From Alternaria dauci (taxonomy: Eukaryota > Ascomycota > Dothideomycetes > Pleosporales > Pleosporaceae), in assembly GCF_042100115.1 (NCBI RefSeq), contig NC_091274.1, forward strand, positions 682,001 through 746,000: 64,000 nt of DNA. Direction: 5' to 3'. How positions within the stretch are numbered: the stretch's first letter is position 1; each line of letters opens with the position of its first letter. Shown in pieces: positions 9,443-19,777 of this stretch. A program made the translations under genes and the position numbers. The notes beneath the pieces are model-generated. The model searched no databases, was not told the origin of the DNA, and saw nothing but the letters and a program-made list of their open reading frames with translations.

Positions 9443-11375
9443 ATGCCTGCGTACGTACAGTCTCTTCATGGGCTTTCTCATCATTCTTTTGCCGACACCA
9501 ATAATGTCGACTAACGACCGTGCAGGCCAGGCGACCAATACAGCGGCGGCAACGTCAAGAACCCCTTCGAAGAACGCGTCGTAAACGGCTTCACAGCAAC
9601 GGAAATCGCGACACTGCAGAGCAGGCTAAACAAACAACTTGGTCCGGAATACATTTCACAACGACCAGGTAATGGCGGCGGCAAGGTGGCGTATCTGGAG
9701 GGAAACAAGGCGATAGCGCTGGCCAACGAAGTCTTTGGGTTCAATGGGTGGTCAAGCTCGCTGGGACAGGTGCAGATCGACTACGCATGTGCTCGCTTCA
9801 CTGGCTAGGGAATACAGGCTGACAGCAGCAGGTCGACGAGCATCAGAATGGCAAGGTCAGCTTGGGTCTCTCAATAGTGGTGAGAATTACACTCAAGGAT
9901 GGTACATATCACGAGGTAAAGACGTTGTTCACTCAATTCTGCTTTTACTGACAGTCTTCCAGGACATTGGCTATGGCTCGATAGACAACGGCAAAGGCAA
10001 AGCCGCATCATTTGAGAAGGCTAAGAAAGAGGCGGCGACAGATGGCTTGAAACGCTCGTTACGCACGTTCGGCAACGTACTCGGCAACTGCTTGTACGAC
10101 AAGGAGTATCTCAAGAAGGTCCAGTCTATGAAGGTCAAGCCTGTCAAGTTCCAGGAGGACAGCCTCTACCGACACGTCGACTTCAAACCGCCACCCCAGC
10201 CTGAAGAGCAGGCTGTGGTCAAGCAGGAACCACAGAAGACACCATCCCGGCCCAATCCGGTTCTCCGCACGCGTACTGATCTCTTGAACAACGAATCTTT
10301 TGGCGCCGACTTTGACGACGATGCCGACGAGAACTTGTTCGATGGAGTCGATGTGACAGAGGGTCACGGCGACGAATCTTCCTTGTCAGAGACATTGTCA
10401 GCCCCAGAAACCACAGCATCACGCGCAATCGAACCGGCAAAACCAAACAATATATCGTCTGCTCGCACATCGCCTGTTCGGAATACAGGACCTCCTCGTC
10501 AACCGAATGGCAGGCCCCCACAAGGCGGACGTGGGAATTCTGGCATGCAACAGCAGCAACCGAATCAACCATCTGGAAGGCCTCCCGTGCAGAATGGAAG
10601 GCATCCACAAACTCCAGTTCAACAACAGGCCCGACACATGCAAAATGGCGGTCGCATGGCCCCACCAGCAATGGACAACGGGGCTGCTTCAAGACCTATA
10701 GGACAACAACCATCAAATCAACAGCACGCTCCCGTCAATCAGCCTCTCCGGCCGACACCACCACAAGCACAACAGCCATCAAACCAAGCACGTCCAGGAC
10801 CCCAAGCCGCGGAGACGGCCACACCTGCTTCAAACGCACCTCCTCCTAATCACCGCCCCCCTGTCGGCTTCGTCACCTCTCGTGCTGCGGAGCTTCTTCA
10901 AACAGCAGACCTAACCTCACTCAGCAATCTTCCATCTTTCAACCCCAACGCCGATTCTCCCATACCCAAAGAGAAACGCACACCCGGAGTGGATCACGCT
11001 CGCAGCGTTCCTATTAAGCGTGACGCAGTCGGTGCGCCGCCTGCACCTCAACCACCTCCTCAACGACCGGGCGTCACATCAGCTGGCTCCTTCAACCGCC
11101 CCAATATCGTGAACCCACAGATGGACGCCAACCGCCGCATTGGTATGCCAGGTGCGCCAAACTACGCCATGAGTCCTAGCGCGAACCGTGGCGCATACAA
11201 GCCACCTACAATGAATGGCGCTGGTGCTGGTGGTGTAAAGAGAGAAAGGCCGGCGCTGCAGGACGTCAGCAATGTGGGTGCTAATGGGGTTGCGGGTACT
11301 GAGGGTCCAGACGCTAAGAAGCAGAGAGTCGATGCACCACCCGGTGCTGAGAATACTGGTGTCGCTAGTACATGA
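9443..11375 (+). CDS. rad52: DNA repair and recombination protein Rad52
   Basis: Four exons (9443-9450, 9526-9784, 9832-9915, 9963-11375) give 587 residues. The N-terminal 175 residues are the conserved annealing domain: [37 protein letters not shown], then DIGYGS and a [24 protein letters not shown] segment that forms the ring and DNA-binding surface. The remainder is a disordered Pro/Gln/Asn-rich tail, as in other fungi, where Rad51 and RPA contacts lie. Rad52 loads Rad51 and anneals single strands in homologous recombination. The first coding exon has only 8 bases (Met-Pro and part of Ala). Intron 2 (9785-9831) starts with GC rather than GT; no GT donor keeps the VQIDY-VDEHQ frame. The gene converges on SKI8. 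Confidence 0.93.
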
Positions 11376-12025
11376 AGCATGCAATTGACGGTCTTTTCAA
11401 CATTATTTCGGCTGGGCTCTTTTTCTTTGGTTTTAGCGAATGGGCGTTTCCCTGATGGTGCGGAGTCGGTGTTTAGGCGTTCATGGAAAGAGGGATGAGA
11501 AAGGACTGTTCTAGCAGCAGTATGCATATCTCCGATGGTCATTGCTTTTCTGAGGCTATCGGGCGGTGGTCATGTTTCGCAAACAGTCGATATCCTTGCG
11601 TTCATAGCGACGATAGTAGAAGAAGGAGAAGCAATTGAAATATAGACACCGAGAAACTGACATGCTTGTACTTATCGTTGGTTTGGAAAAGACATGTTGT
11701 AGGGCTCTATGTTGACGTGCCTCTCCTGCATCTGATGAAAGCGTATCTATTCTCGAGTTTTCAAATTACTTTCTTACTTCGCACGGGCAAAGGCTATGTC
11801 GCACTCGTAACATGCAGTATCTGGCACTCGTAATGGCCGTTCAATTGTTGTTTTGATTAGACAGAGTTTGCCACCTTTCGCTGTATGCATACAAGTGGTA
11901 GTCATGTGAGAACAGACAGTACGCTACGGCAGCCGTCTCGTAATATCCGCATGTTAGTCCCCGCAGCTACGGATACATGGTTGTTCTGAAGCTGCCCGCT
12001 AGTTGAGACTAGAGTTGCCTATTGT
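11376..12025. other. Intergenic between convergent RAD52 and SKI8
   Basis: These 650 bases hold the two 3' flanks. I see no coding frame of merit. Confidence 0.5.
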
Positions 12026-13221
12026 TCAACCTGCTGCCTCACGGTAGAAGCTAATCGAGTTGTTTCCTCCAGCCAGCGCGAACATCTCACTCTTTGTCGG
12101 TGACTTGGGCAGCCACTTTACGCTCCAGAGAGGTTTGTCTCCGTGAGAATGTGTGGCAACGCACGACCGTGTTTCTATGCGCCATACTTTTGCCTTTGAG
12201 TCGTGGGATCTGACATAATGAGTCAGTACGCGTGGCTGGCTAACATGAACCGGATGATGCTCACCCTGATAGAAGATATTCGCCCGTGTCGCTCCAGTCC
12301 AGACTGAGTACCCAGCCGCCATGCCCGGTGAAGTTTGCGACTTGCTCGCCTGATGTGACGTCGTAGAGTGCGATGATTCGAGCGTCGCCTCCCGCAGCTA
12401 GGAGCTTTGATGCTGGGGAGAAGGCTACGCTCCGGACTGGGTGTACGAGACCAGCTAAGGAGTGTGCGAGGCGACCGGTTTCGTTATTGAAGACGTATAT
12501 CGATCCGTTCTCATGGCCGGAGGCTGTGAAGGTACCGTTGCGACTCTGATGTGTACGTCAGCGATGTTCGTCGTCGAAAAAGGGAGGCAGAGGGTGGCAA
12601 GGCTTACCAGATCTACACAGAGCCCAAAGCTGCCTTTCGTCTCATACTCGCGTATCCGGGGCATGCCCTCTTCCTTGTTCAGGCTCCAGACGTTGATCTT
12701 ACCATTTATGCTGGTGCTCGCTAGGTACTGACCATCTGCACTTAGGGCAATCGCCCATATCTCACCTGGCTTGTTCTGGTCTGCGACATGGTCAGCTCCC
12801 TCTGGGCCACTACAACAACGCTTGCTGCAATCTCAAAGAAAGCACGAGGCGTACCCACCAACAATCTCTCCGTCCTCACTCCAGACGCCATCCTCGTCCT
12901 GACTCCATATCTTGACCTTGCCTTCGAAGCCTGCGCTTGCAGCTCGTCGTGCCTTTTCTTCGCGTGCCGTCACGAGGTGGTGTATGCCGAGTGGATGCGC
13001 CTTGTCGAGTGTTTGTATTACTGGAAACTCGGCCTGTGTCGTGTCGTAAACGTTGATGCTACTTGAGCCGGAAGCCGAGAGCAATTGTGTGCTGGTCGGT
13101 GCCACGGCGAAGACATCGCTCGTTTTTGGATGCGCCGAGTCGACGGTATGGAGGGTGAGGTATTGTTTCGACTAGGAGTGGTTAGCATGACGTATGCAAT
13201 GCACAGAAAGTTGCATACCAT
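12026..13221 (-). CDS. ski8: WD40 protein Ski8 (Ski complex subunit)
   Basis: Five exons (13219-13221, 12859-13171, 12608-12780, 12265-12545, 12026-12209) give 317 residues. The protein starts MSKQYLTLHTVDSAHP and consists of WD40 blades, with signatures such as LLSASGSSSINVYD, GKVKIW, GEIWAIALSADGQYLAS, GHENGSIYVF, HPVRSVAFSPASKLLAAGGDARIIALYD and HGGWVLSLDWSDTGEYLLSGSHDSKAKVW. This order and length match Ski8/WDR61, which scaffolds the Ski2-Ski3 helicase feeding the cytoplasmic exosome and, in fungi, also acts in meiotic recombination. The start codon alone forms the first coding exon; a GTATGC donor follows it directly. All other junctions are GT-AG with frame kept. It is divergent from guanylate kinase with 237 bases between start codons. 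Confidence 0.88.
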
Positions 13222-13458
13222 GGCGACTGATTTGCAACTCTACGTTCCTGCTCCCTGGGCGCAACTACCGTGACATGAGCGGAAATTGAAGTTGAAAGCT
13301 AAATCGCAGCTCGATGAGGTCAGTACCCAACACGAAAACGCGATGTCACCAGGTCCCGCCGCCATCCCACTTGCAGCCCCACCAAACACCAAAGGGACCC
13401 TTGGCTTCACCGCCAATCACACCCCGCGGCGCCCGGCAGCTCCAAATTCACGCAAGGC

Positions 13459-14281
13459 ATGCTGTTGACTGTATCGCGAATCACCAGAAGCCTGTTGAAA
13501 GAGTCACGAAGCAGCCTGACTCACCCCTCCCTGCCTACCATCTATCCCAAAAACGTCTACAACACATCTCCCTTCCGCACCTTCACCCACAACACTCCCA
13601 CCATGGCGCCCCTCGATTCCATCCCCATCTCCAGAGACGCCCTCGCCGCCAACCAGCCAATTGTAATCTCTGGTCCTTCGGGCGCCGGAAAATCCACCAT
13701 CCTTAAGCGCCTATTCGACGAATTCCCAGGTAAATTCGGCTTCAGCATATCGCACACGACGCGCGGACCTAGGGGAACCGAGCAAGATGGCAAGGAGTAC
13801 TACTTTGTGACCAAGGAGGAGTTTCTGGATCTGGTCGAGAAGAAGGGGTTTGTGGAGCATGCGCAGTTTGGAGGAAACTACTATGGTACCAGCATCAAGG
13901 CTGTGAATGATATCGCGGAGAAGGGTCAGATTTGTATTTTGGATATTGAGATGGAGGTATGTTCTTCCAGTGGCTCTGTGCAATGTGCATGTGAACTGAC
14001 ATGTGCTGGTCTAGGGCGTCAAGCAAGTCGCGAACCACCCTACATTCCCTCGCCCACGATTCCTGTTCTTGCAACCGCCCTCTATGGAGATCCTCGAAGA
14101 GCGATTGAGGAGTCGGGCTACGGACAAGGAGGAGGCCATCTTGAAGAGGCTCAACCAGGCAAAGGTCGAGATGGAGTTTGCGCACAATGGACAGGCGCCG
14201 CACGACAAGATTGTCATCAACGACGACCTGGACAAGGCATACAAGGAGGTCAAGGAGTTTGTTGTCGGCACTGAGGCATGA
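13459..14281 (+). CDS. guk1: Guanylate kinase, with possible mitochondrial-targeted long form
   Basis: Two exons (13459-13956 and 14015-14281) give 254 residues from the first ATG, or 206 from a second ATG at 13603 in a good context. The P-loop GPSGAGKST is at 72-80 of the long form, followed by the GMP-binding region (FSISHTTRGPR.GE-like, YYFVT..EF) and the GNYYGTS and ILDIEMEGVKQV segments. The enzyme phosphorylates GMP to GDP with ATP. Yeast Guk1 (187 residues) aligns with the short form. The 48 extra residues of the long form are rich in Arg, Ser and Thr with almost no acids, like a mitochondrial presequence, so two isoforms from one gene are plausible. The core assignment is firm; the dual targeting is inference. 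Confidence 0.94.
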
Positions 14282-15453
14282 AGTGGACCGAAGTAGACAC
14301 AGAACATTTATGATACCACATGGGACAAGTCAAGAAAAGCAGAATTAAGACAATGTAGTTGATTTTTTCGATTGATAGAAAGCTATCTAAGCCATAAGGT
14401 TTATCAGATACCGTCGTAGAAAATTCAGCAAAGGCCGTCCTACCACTTTGGGATTCAGACAGCCTCAGAGCTTGACTCTATTTCCATGTGTCTCATCATG
14501 TAAACCGTATATGGCTGGATGAATCTGGCTTGTTCGACCAAGCACGTCGTAGCACATCATCTCCAAACGTTGTTTAGAGAGTGTCTACCCTCAGATCCGA
14601 AAAGTGTGTGTGGGAATGAACGTTCCTCGCATCAAGAATAAGCCCCATTGAGTTACCATCCAGGTCACCTTGTGTTACCAAAGTGCAGGAAGGCAATCGC
14701 ATAACCATCAAACTGGACGAGAAGACCCTCCATACCTGGCCCTTGCCGGTGTCTCCCCCCTCCTCCAGAACACCGGGCGCTCTTCAGCGGGTGAGCAAGG
14801 TAGCCAGCGGACTCATATCATCATCCAAGTGCCAGCCCCTCCACTCACAGCCTCCGGACAGCCGAGGAAAAGGAGTGCGAACGGGTAAAGAGAGGCGGAA
14901 AGGGTCGTAGTCGGTATTGGAAGCCGCGGCTTCTATGGCGGTTCATTGCTGAAAGTGCGATCGCGAAGATCGTTGTCCGGGGACTTTCTCCCAAAGCGCG
15001 GAAAGAGACACCTCGAGAGGCGCTCCGTGCGTGTGCTTCGTTGCGATTCTTTGAGCGAGGAACGTTGGAGAAGGAAACCAAGCTGGATGCCGGAAACTTT
15101 TTTAGATGGGGCGGAGGCCGGAGGATCGTGACGCCGGCCAGGCAGGCTAGGCGGAAGCGGACTGGCGCCTGCAAGGGTGCCTGCCTGGGAAGCTTCGTGC
15201 ATCGGCTGTTTCTTTGCTGAGCGCGTCGTCGGTGAAGAAGATAAAGAGTATCCCGTCTCCCTCGCGCACTATTTGTCACCCACTGCCACCAGCTTGGAAT
15301 CTTCTCCCCGCGACCACAAGGTTCCCGCCAAGCGCGTACAAACACTTCATCTTTGCTTGCCCAGACATCAACACGGCGAGCTCGCGCAAAGCTTCGCAAC
15401 CACCAACGCACTCGATTTGAACGCGCCCCGTCCACACGACAGAAGCACAAGAC
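14282..15453. other. Intergenic between GUK1 and RAE1, no gene seen
   Basis: This 1.17-kb stretch holds the GUK1 3' flank and the RAE1 promoter. Overlapping frames of up to 231 codons occur on both strands at 14845-15540, but none has recognisable motifs and they lie across the RAE1 start region. Confidence 0.45.
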
Positions 15454-16650
15454 ATGGCTCTCTTCGGTCAGGCGGCAGCTCCCGCTGCAAGCTCCACCAC
15501 AGGCGACACCAGCAAAGACGTCGAGGTGCCAGCCGGCCAACTACCCAGCGACAGCATATCTGACCTTCAATTCTCGCCGACCAACGACTTCCTCGCAGTG
15601 GGCAGCTGGGACAAGAAGGTCTACATCTACGAGGTCAACAACAACGGCGCGCAAGGAAAGTGGATGTTCGAATGCCCAGGCCATGTTCTGGGTCTAGGAT
15701 GGTCAAAGGTGCGTTTCCTCAGGCCGTGGGAATGCGGTAACAGAATGCTAACAAGACGTAGGATGGCACCCGTGTCGCAGCCGGCGACTCAACAGGCATG
15801 CTCAACATTGTCGACTTCCGCACCGCCCCCGCCAGTGGTACCGTTCCTGCACAACAAGCAAAAGCCCACGAGAACGGCATCAAGTGCGTGCGCTGGTTCC
15901 AAACTGGAGGCAAGGACTACGTCGCAACCGGTTCTTGGGACAAGACGGTCAAGTTCTGGGACCTCCAAGGCGCTGAGCCGGTCGGTACGCTGACGTGCCA
16001 CGAGCGCGTCTACAGCATGGACATCAAGGACCAATTGCTGGTCATCGCGACTGCTGAGCGCCACATCCATATGGTGAACCTCTCAAACCCCACAACCATC
16101 TACAAGACCATCACCAGCCCTCTCAAGTGGCAGACAAGGGTTGTGAGCTGCTTCTCGGATGCGACTGGTTTTGCCGTTGGCTCCATCGAGGGACGATGCG
16201 CCATTCAATATGTCGAAGACAAGGACACCAGGTAAGCATGTTTTTTTCTTGCGCTCTCGATCCCCCAATATCTAACGCGTCTTTAGCCTCAATTTCTCCT
16301 TCAAGTGCCATCGCCAACAAGACCCCGCCAACCGCGACATCGCCAAGGTGCACTCAGTAAACGCCATATCCTTCCACCCACAACACGGCACTTTCTCCAC
16401 CGCAGGCTCCGACGGTACTTTCCACTTTTGGGACAAGGACGCCAAGCACCGCCTCAAGGGCTACCCCGAGGTCGGCGGCAGCATCGTCGCAACAGGTTTC
16501 AGCAAAGACGGCAACATTTTTGCCTATGCCGTCAGCTACGATTGGAGCAAGGGCTTCGGTGGCAACACACAAAACTACCCTATCAAGATTAAGCTCCACC
16601 CTATCCTAGGGGATGAGTGCAAGCCGAGGCCCGGAAGCAAGAAGAGGTAA
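15454..16650 (+). CDS. rae1: mRNA export factor Rae1/Gle2 (WD40 nucleoporin)
   Basis: Three exons (15454-15708, 15762-16231, 16287-16650) give 362 residues. After a short Ala/Gly-rich N-terminus the protein runs through WD40 blades: DSISDLQFSP..DFLAVGSWDKKVYIYEV, LGLGWSKDGTRVAAGDSTGMLNIVDFR, a KCVRWF..GKDYVATGSWDKTVKFWDL blade, the VYSMDIKDQLLVIATAERHI blade, then KWQTRVVSCF..GFAVGSIEGRCAIQYVE and the C-terminal SVNAISFHP blade. The GSIEGR..IQYVE segment and the ending KPRPGSKKR are hallmarks of Rae1/Gle2 rather than Bub3. It binds the GLEBS motif of a nucleoporin at the pore and promotes poly(A) RNA export. Splice phases 0 and 2 are kept exactly. Expression is probably constitutive. Confidence 0.94.
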
Positions 16651-18308
16651 TCCCTGATACATTGGGGGTTATTCTCCTTTTTCTTCATGTGTCGGTTTTT
16701 CGCTGACAACGATGTCTAAAAGCTCGATCGCAGCAATAGCAAGGCCTTTGTCTTCGGCGCTGTGAAGCGCACCAGTGGGAAACACATGTTGCAAGAGAAG
16801 CAGTAATGTGCTTGACGGATCTGCAGCGGCGCCTGTATACACACCATATGCCCCACATTCATAACGCTACTCTCAGTTGGACGATATCACGGTGTTTGTT
16901 GCTTCTTGGTTTCCTGCATTAGCGTTCAAGGGGACTGGCGTATTTGGAGACATAGTACCATGGGCTATCGAGGCCCCTCCGTAGGATAGGCAGGAAAATG
17001 TAATTTGATTACTGTATATTTGACTATGGCGAGGAATAGTGTTCTCCGTGTTCCTCCATTTACACTCCATCTTTTGCTAGACGTGAGTACACCAGACAAC
17101 ATAGGGCAAAACTGATAGATATCCCTCTGAACTGCTATCTCGAAGAGCCTAGACGAATTTGTTTGTGATTACTGGCACAAGAAGACAGCGAACTGATCAT
17201 GCTGGCAAGCTCTCTAGTTTGTGGGCAGGAACAAGAGTCTCGGGCAAGCGCTTCTTAGTCACACTAGTTGTGAGACAGCAAACACGTGCCTCTAGTACAC
17301 ATCATATAAGCACCCCTTCTTCATCTCCTGTCGTCTTCTCTCCAAGCAGTTAACCACGCACAACCCACTCATCCACCCACGCACACCCTTCCACCTTCTC
17401 AACTCCCCATGTCTATGCTAACAAGCTCATAGTTGTGACTTCACGCAGAGTGCAACGCCAAACCCATCCACCACCACAACATCCCAGCGCCCAGCGAAAC
17501 CTGATCAACCACTCCCGGTCCCTGCTCGACTATGTTCCCTCGACAGGAGACCTTACAGGAGAGGCCCAGAGGCACCAACAATGTCTTCATTACTCTATTG
17601 AACTTGTTTTATTCCCCCTTTTTTTTTCACTATCCCCCCCTCCTTTCGTCAGACCTCCGGCCCATTGACCCATTCGCTTTCTCGCGGAGGAACTGACACG
17701 TCTGTTCTTGCGACAGTCAAGAAATTTAGCAAAAATCAGACATGCCCCCGCACGAACAAGGAGACTTCAACCTAGCCCTCAGAGTCGGGAGTTTGTTGCT
17801 GTTCGATGTGTTTGTGTGTGTGACCCTTGTTTTCAAAAGCAGAAAGATTCTCTACCTAGTAATGTTCAGGCCGCCATATCGGGGTTTCCAGGATGGTAAG
17901 TTGAGTTTTTCTTTTCTGCCTTTTTAGGAGGAGATACGGAGTAGGAGGTTGCGACGGAGGTAGCTTAGAGGACATGATATTGAGATAATTTCAGGAACGC
18001 AATGCGCATTATGATCCACCAACCCTCTTATTCTCTAATAAACGTTATGATTCTTTTTGAAAGGGCGGTATAAATAGCTCAGTTTAGACGGCGAACTCTG
18101 AAATTGTGAAAACTTGGTTTGCGCCCTTTGTCCCCTGGATCTGGATGTTGCGATGGACTCACGACCACGGTACACATCTTCATACCACACAATTAAAAAC
18201 TGCACTTTCTATATGATCTATGATATCCCTTCTCGGCTTCTGTCATCGCATTCTGTCCTAAATCTTCTAAGTAACTTCTCATACTAAATTTTCGGACCTT
18301 TCACCACA
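16651..18308. other. Long intergenic stretch, no gene seen
   Basis: These 1.66 kb separate RAE1 from the D123-like gene. The half next to the latter is pyrimidine-rich and contains poly-T tracts near 17617-17630. A 61-codon frame at 17742-17927 has one hydrophobic stretch but no other support. Confidence 0.4.
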
Positions 18309-19349
18309 ATGCAGCTCCGCAAAATCCCTTACTCCCTCGTCGAGGCCGATACCGCTGCCATCCAAGCCATTCAAGACTCATCCAACCCATCTTCACGCTC
18401 CCAACGCTTCAGTACCGCGCACCATCGCCTCGAAGAAATCGCACCTGTCGTCCCCCCAAACGTGCACTTCGCCCATGAACCACCACCCTGGTCTCCATAC
18501 GGCTACACACTCTGGCACCCGCTCATCGCCAGATCCCAAAACTTGAGCGAATATCATGAGATCTTCCTCCCTTCTTTCCTCTACGAGGATCTTCTGCGCT
18601 GCCACAGCGCTTGGGTAGCAACGAATCGGATTCCCGCGTTCCTTCTCTACGATGTCATCGAAATGTTGAAGTGTACAAAGTCCGGGAAGAAACTAGCAAC
18701 ACTGCTTGATGGTGAAAAGAAATGGTTCTTCCGCCTTGATCAGATGTCGCCCAAAGACTCTCCCATGGGCGGCAAGTTGCCTAGCTCAACCATCCAAGAG
18801 GTCCTTATGAAAATCTGCACCAGCATGCGCGCGTACGGATGCCTGACGCGTGAATTCGCGGATGCAAAGACAGAAAACAGGGAGATGCAGATCAAGCTTG
18901 TGCTGAACCCTTGGGACGAGGGCATGGATCCTGACAAGGAGTTTCGGGTTTTTGTACCTCCGCCTGCTGCGAAGACGAGGAGGGAAGCAGACGTGACTGA
19001 GTTTTGGGTTAGTGCGATCAGCCAATATAGGTGGCCCAAAGCATTCGAAGCGCCATGGGGGTTCGACCTGCAGCAGACGGTGGACTCGGTTGGTATGGGT
19101 GCGACGAAGACGCTGGAGGATATCGTAACCTATGCGAAGAAAGAGCTTAGCAAGGACACCACGGACTTGCTGTTGAAATATGGGTTTAGCTTTGATATCG
19201 CATTAAAGAAGGATGGAGGCGTGCAGTTGATCGAGATCAACCCTTTCGGTGCGCTGTCAGGATGTGGGGCTTGTCTTTTCAACTGGGTATTGGATGGGAA
19301 GGTGATGTATGGGCTGGAAGAGCCGGAGTTTACCATCACAGTAGTCTAG
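18309..19349 (+). CDS. D123 family (Cdc123-like) ATP-grasp protein
   Basis: A single exon codes 346 residues. Recognisable D123 elements are the FFRLDQMSPKDSP block near residue 140, which corresponds to the family's R-x-(S/A)PKD nucleotide-binding segment, the EFRVFV strand near 215, and the C-terminal VQLIEINPFG...CLFNW block that supplies metal-binding residues. Canonical Cdc123 is an assembly chaperone joining eIF2 subunits. Here the terminal motif is EIN instead of the usual D-x-N, and the N-terminal third matches nothing I recognise, so this looks like a divergent paralogue of the fungal D123 family rather than the eIF2 factor itself. The ATG is preceded by ACAA, a good context, and there is no upstream in-frame extension. 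ATP-dependent ligase or chaperone activity is inference from the fold. Confidence 0.75.
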   Translation: MQLRKIPYSLVEADTAAIQAIQDSSNPSSRSQRFSTAHHRLEEIAPVVPPNVHFAHEPPPWSPYGYTLWHPLIARSQNLSEYHEIFLPSFLYEDLLRCHSAWVATNRIPAFLLYDVIEMLKCTKSGKKLATLLDGEKKWFFRLDQMSPKDSPMGGKLPSSTIQEVLMKICTSMRAYGCLTREFADAKTENREMQIKLVLNPWDEGMDPDKEFRVFVPPPAAKTRREADVTEFWVSAISQYRWPKAFEAPWGFDLQQTVDSVGMGATKTLEDIVTYAKKELSKDTTDLLLKYGFSFDIALKKDGGVQLIEINPFGALSGCGACLFNWVLDGKVMYGLEEPEFTITVV

Positions 19350-19777
19350 TCGAGTTTATTGTACCACTTCTCATTGCTGAAGAGGTCCCCAGGGGTATGA
19401 ATGTTTGACATGTTGCGGAAATTATAAGCAACTCGAAGGTATCAACGCACACTTGGACGTGTGTTGTAGTAAATCAAAGGGGACGAGAAGAATAGGCGAA
19501 TGTAAAATTATGCATACTGCATTATGTACTTGCTCTCAACGTTTGTTAAGATGATAGTGATCCGTGGCACTGGAGAGAATACTGCGCGTCCGTCGTTGAT
19601 TTGCGCGGGCACGACGCGCTGGGCTGCGGCTGTCGTGGCCTATCGTATGCTGTTTGTTGGAAAACGGCGAGTCGCAGTCGTTCTGCGAAATGAAAGCCAT
19701 GGAAATCGTAGCCAGTCCAGTTCTCTGAGACGAGCGAAGTTGCATTTTGGTAGTCGATGAGTTCGTTCCACGAGCTT
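19350..19777. other. Intergenic between convergent genes
   Basis: These 428 bases join the 3' ends of the D123-like and histidine kinase genes. A GTATGT six codons before the kinase stop could be a donor leading to a slightly different C-terminus; I could not find a clear acceptor. Confidence 0.4.

Noticed and set aside
14845..15540. 231-codon minus-strand frame upstream of RAE1
   Set aside because: Overlaps the RAE1 start and leader, Arg/Ser-rich with no motif.
17742..17927. Small plus-strand frame with a hydrophobic segment
   Set aside because: Only 61 codons, in a low-complexity leader-like region; no other support.
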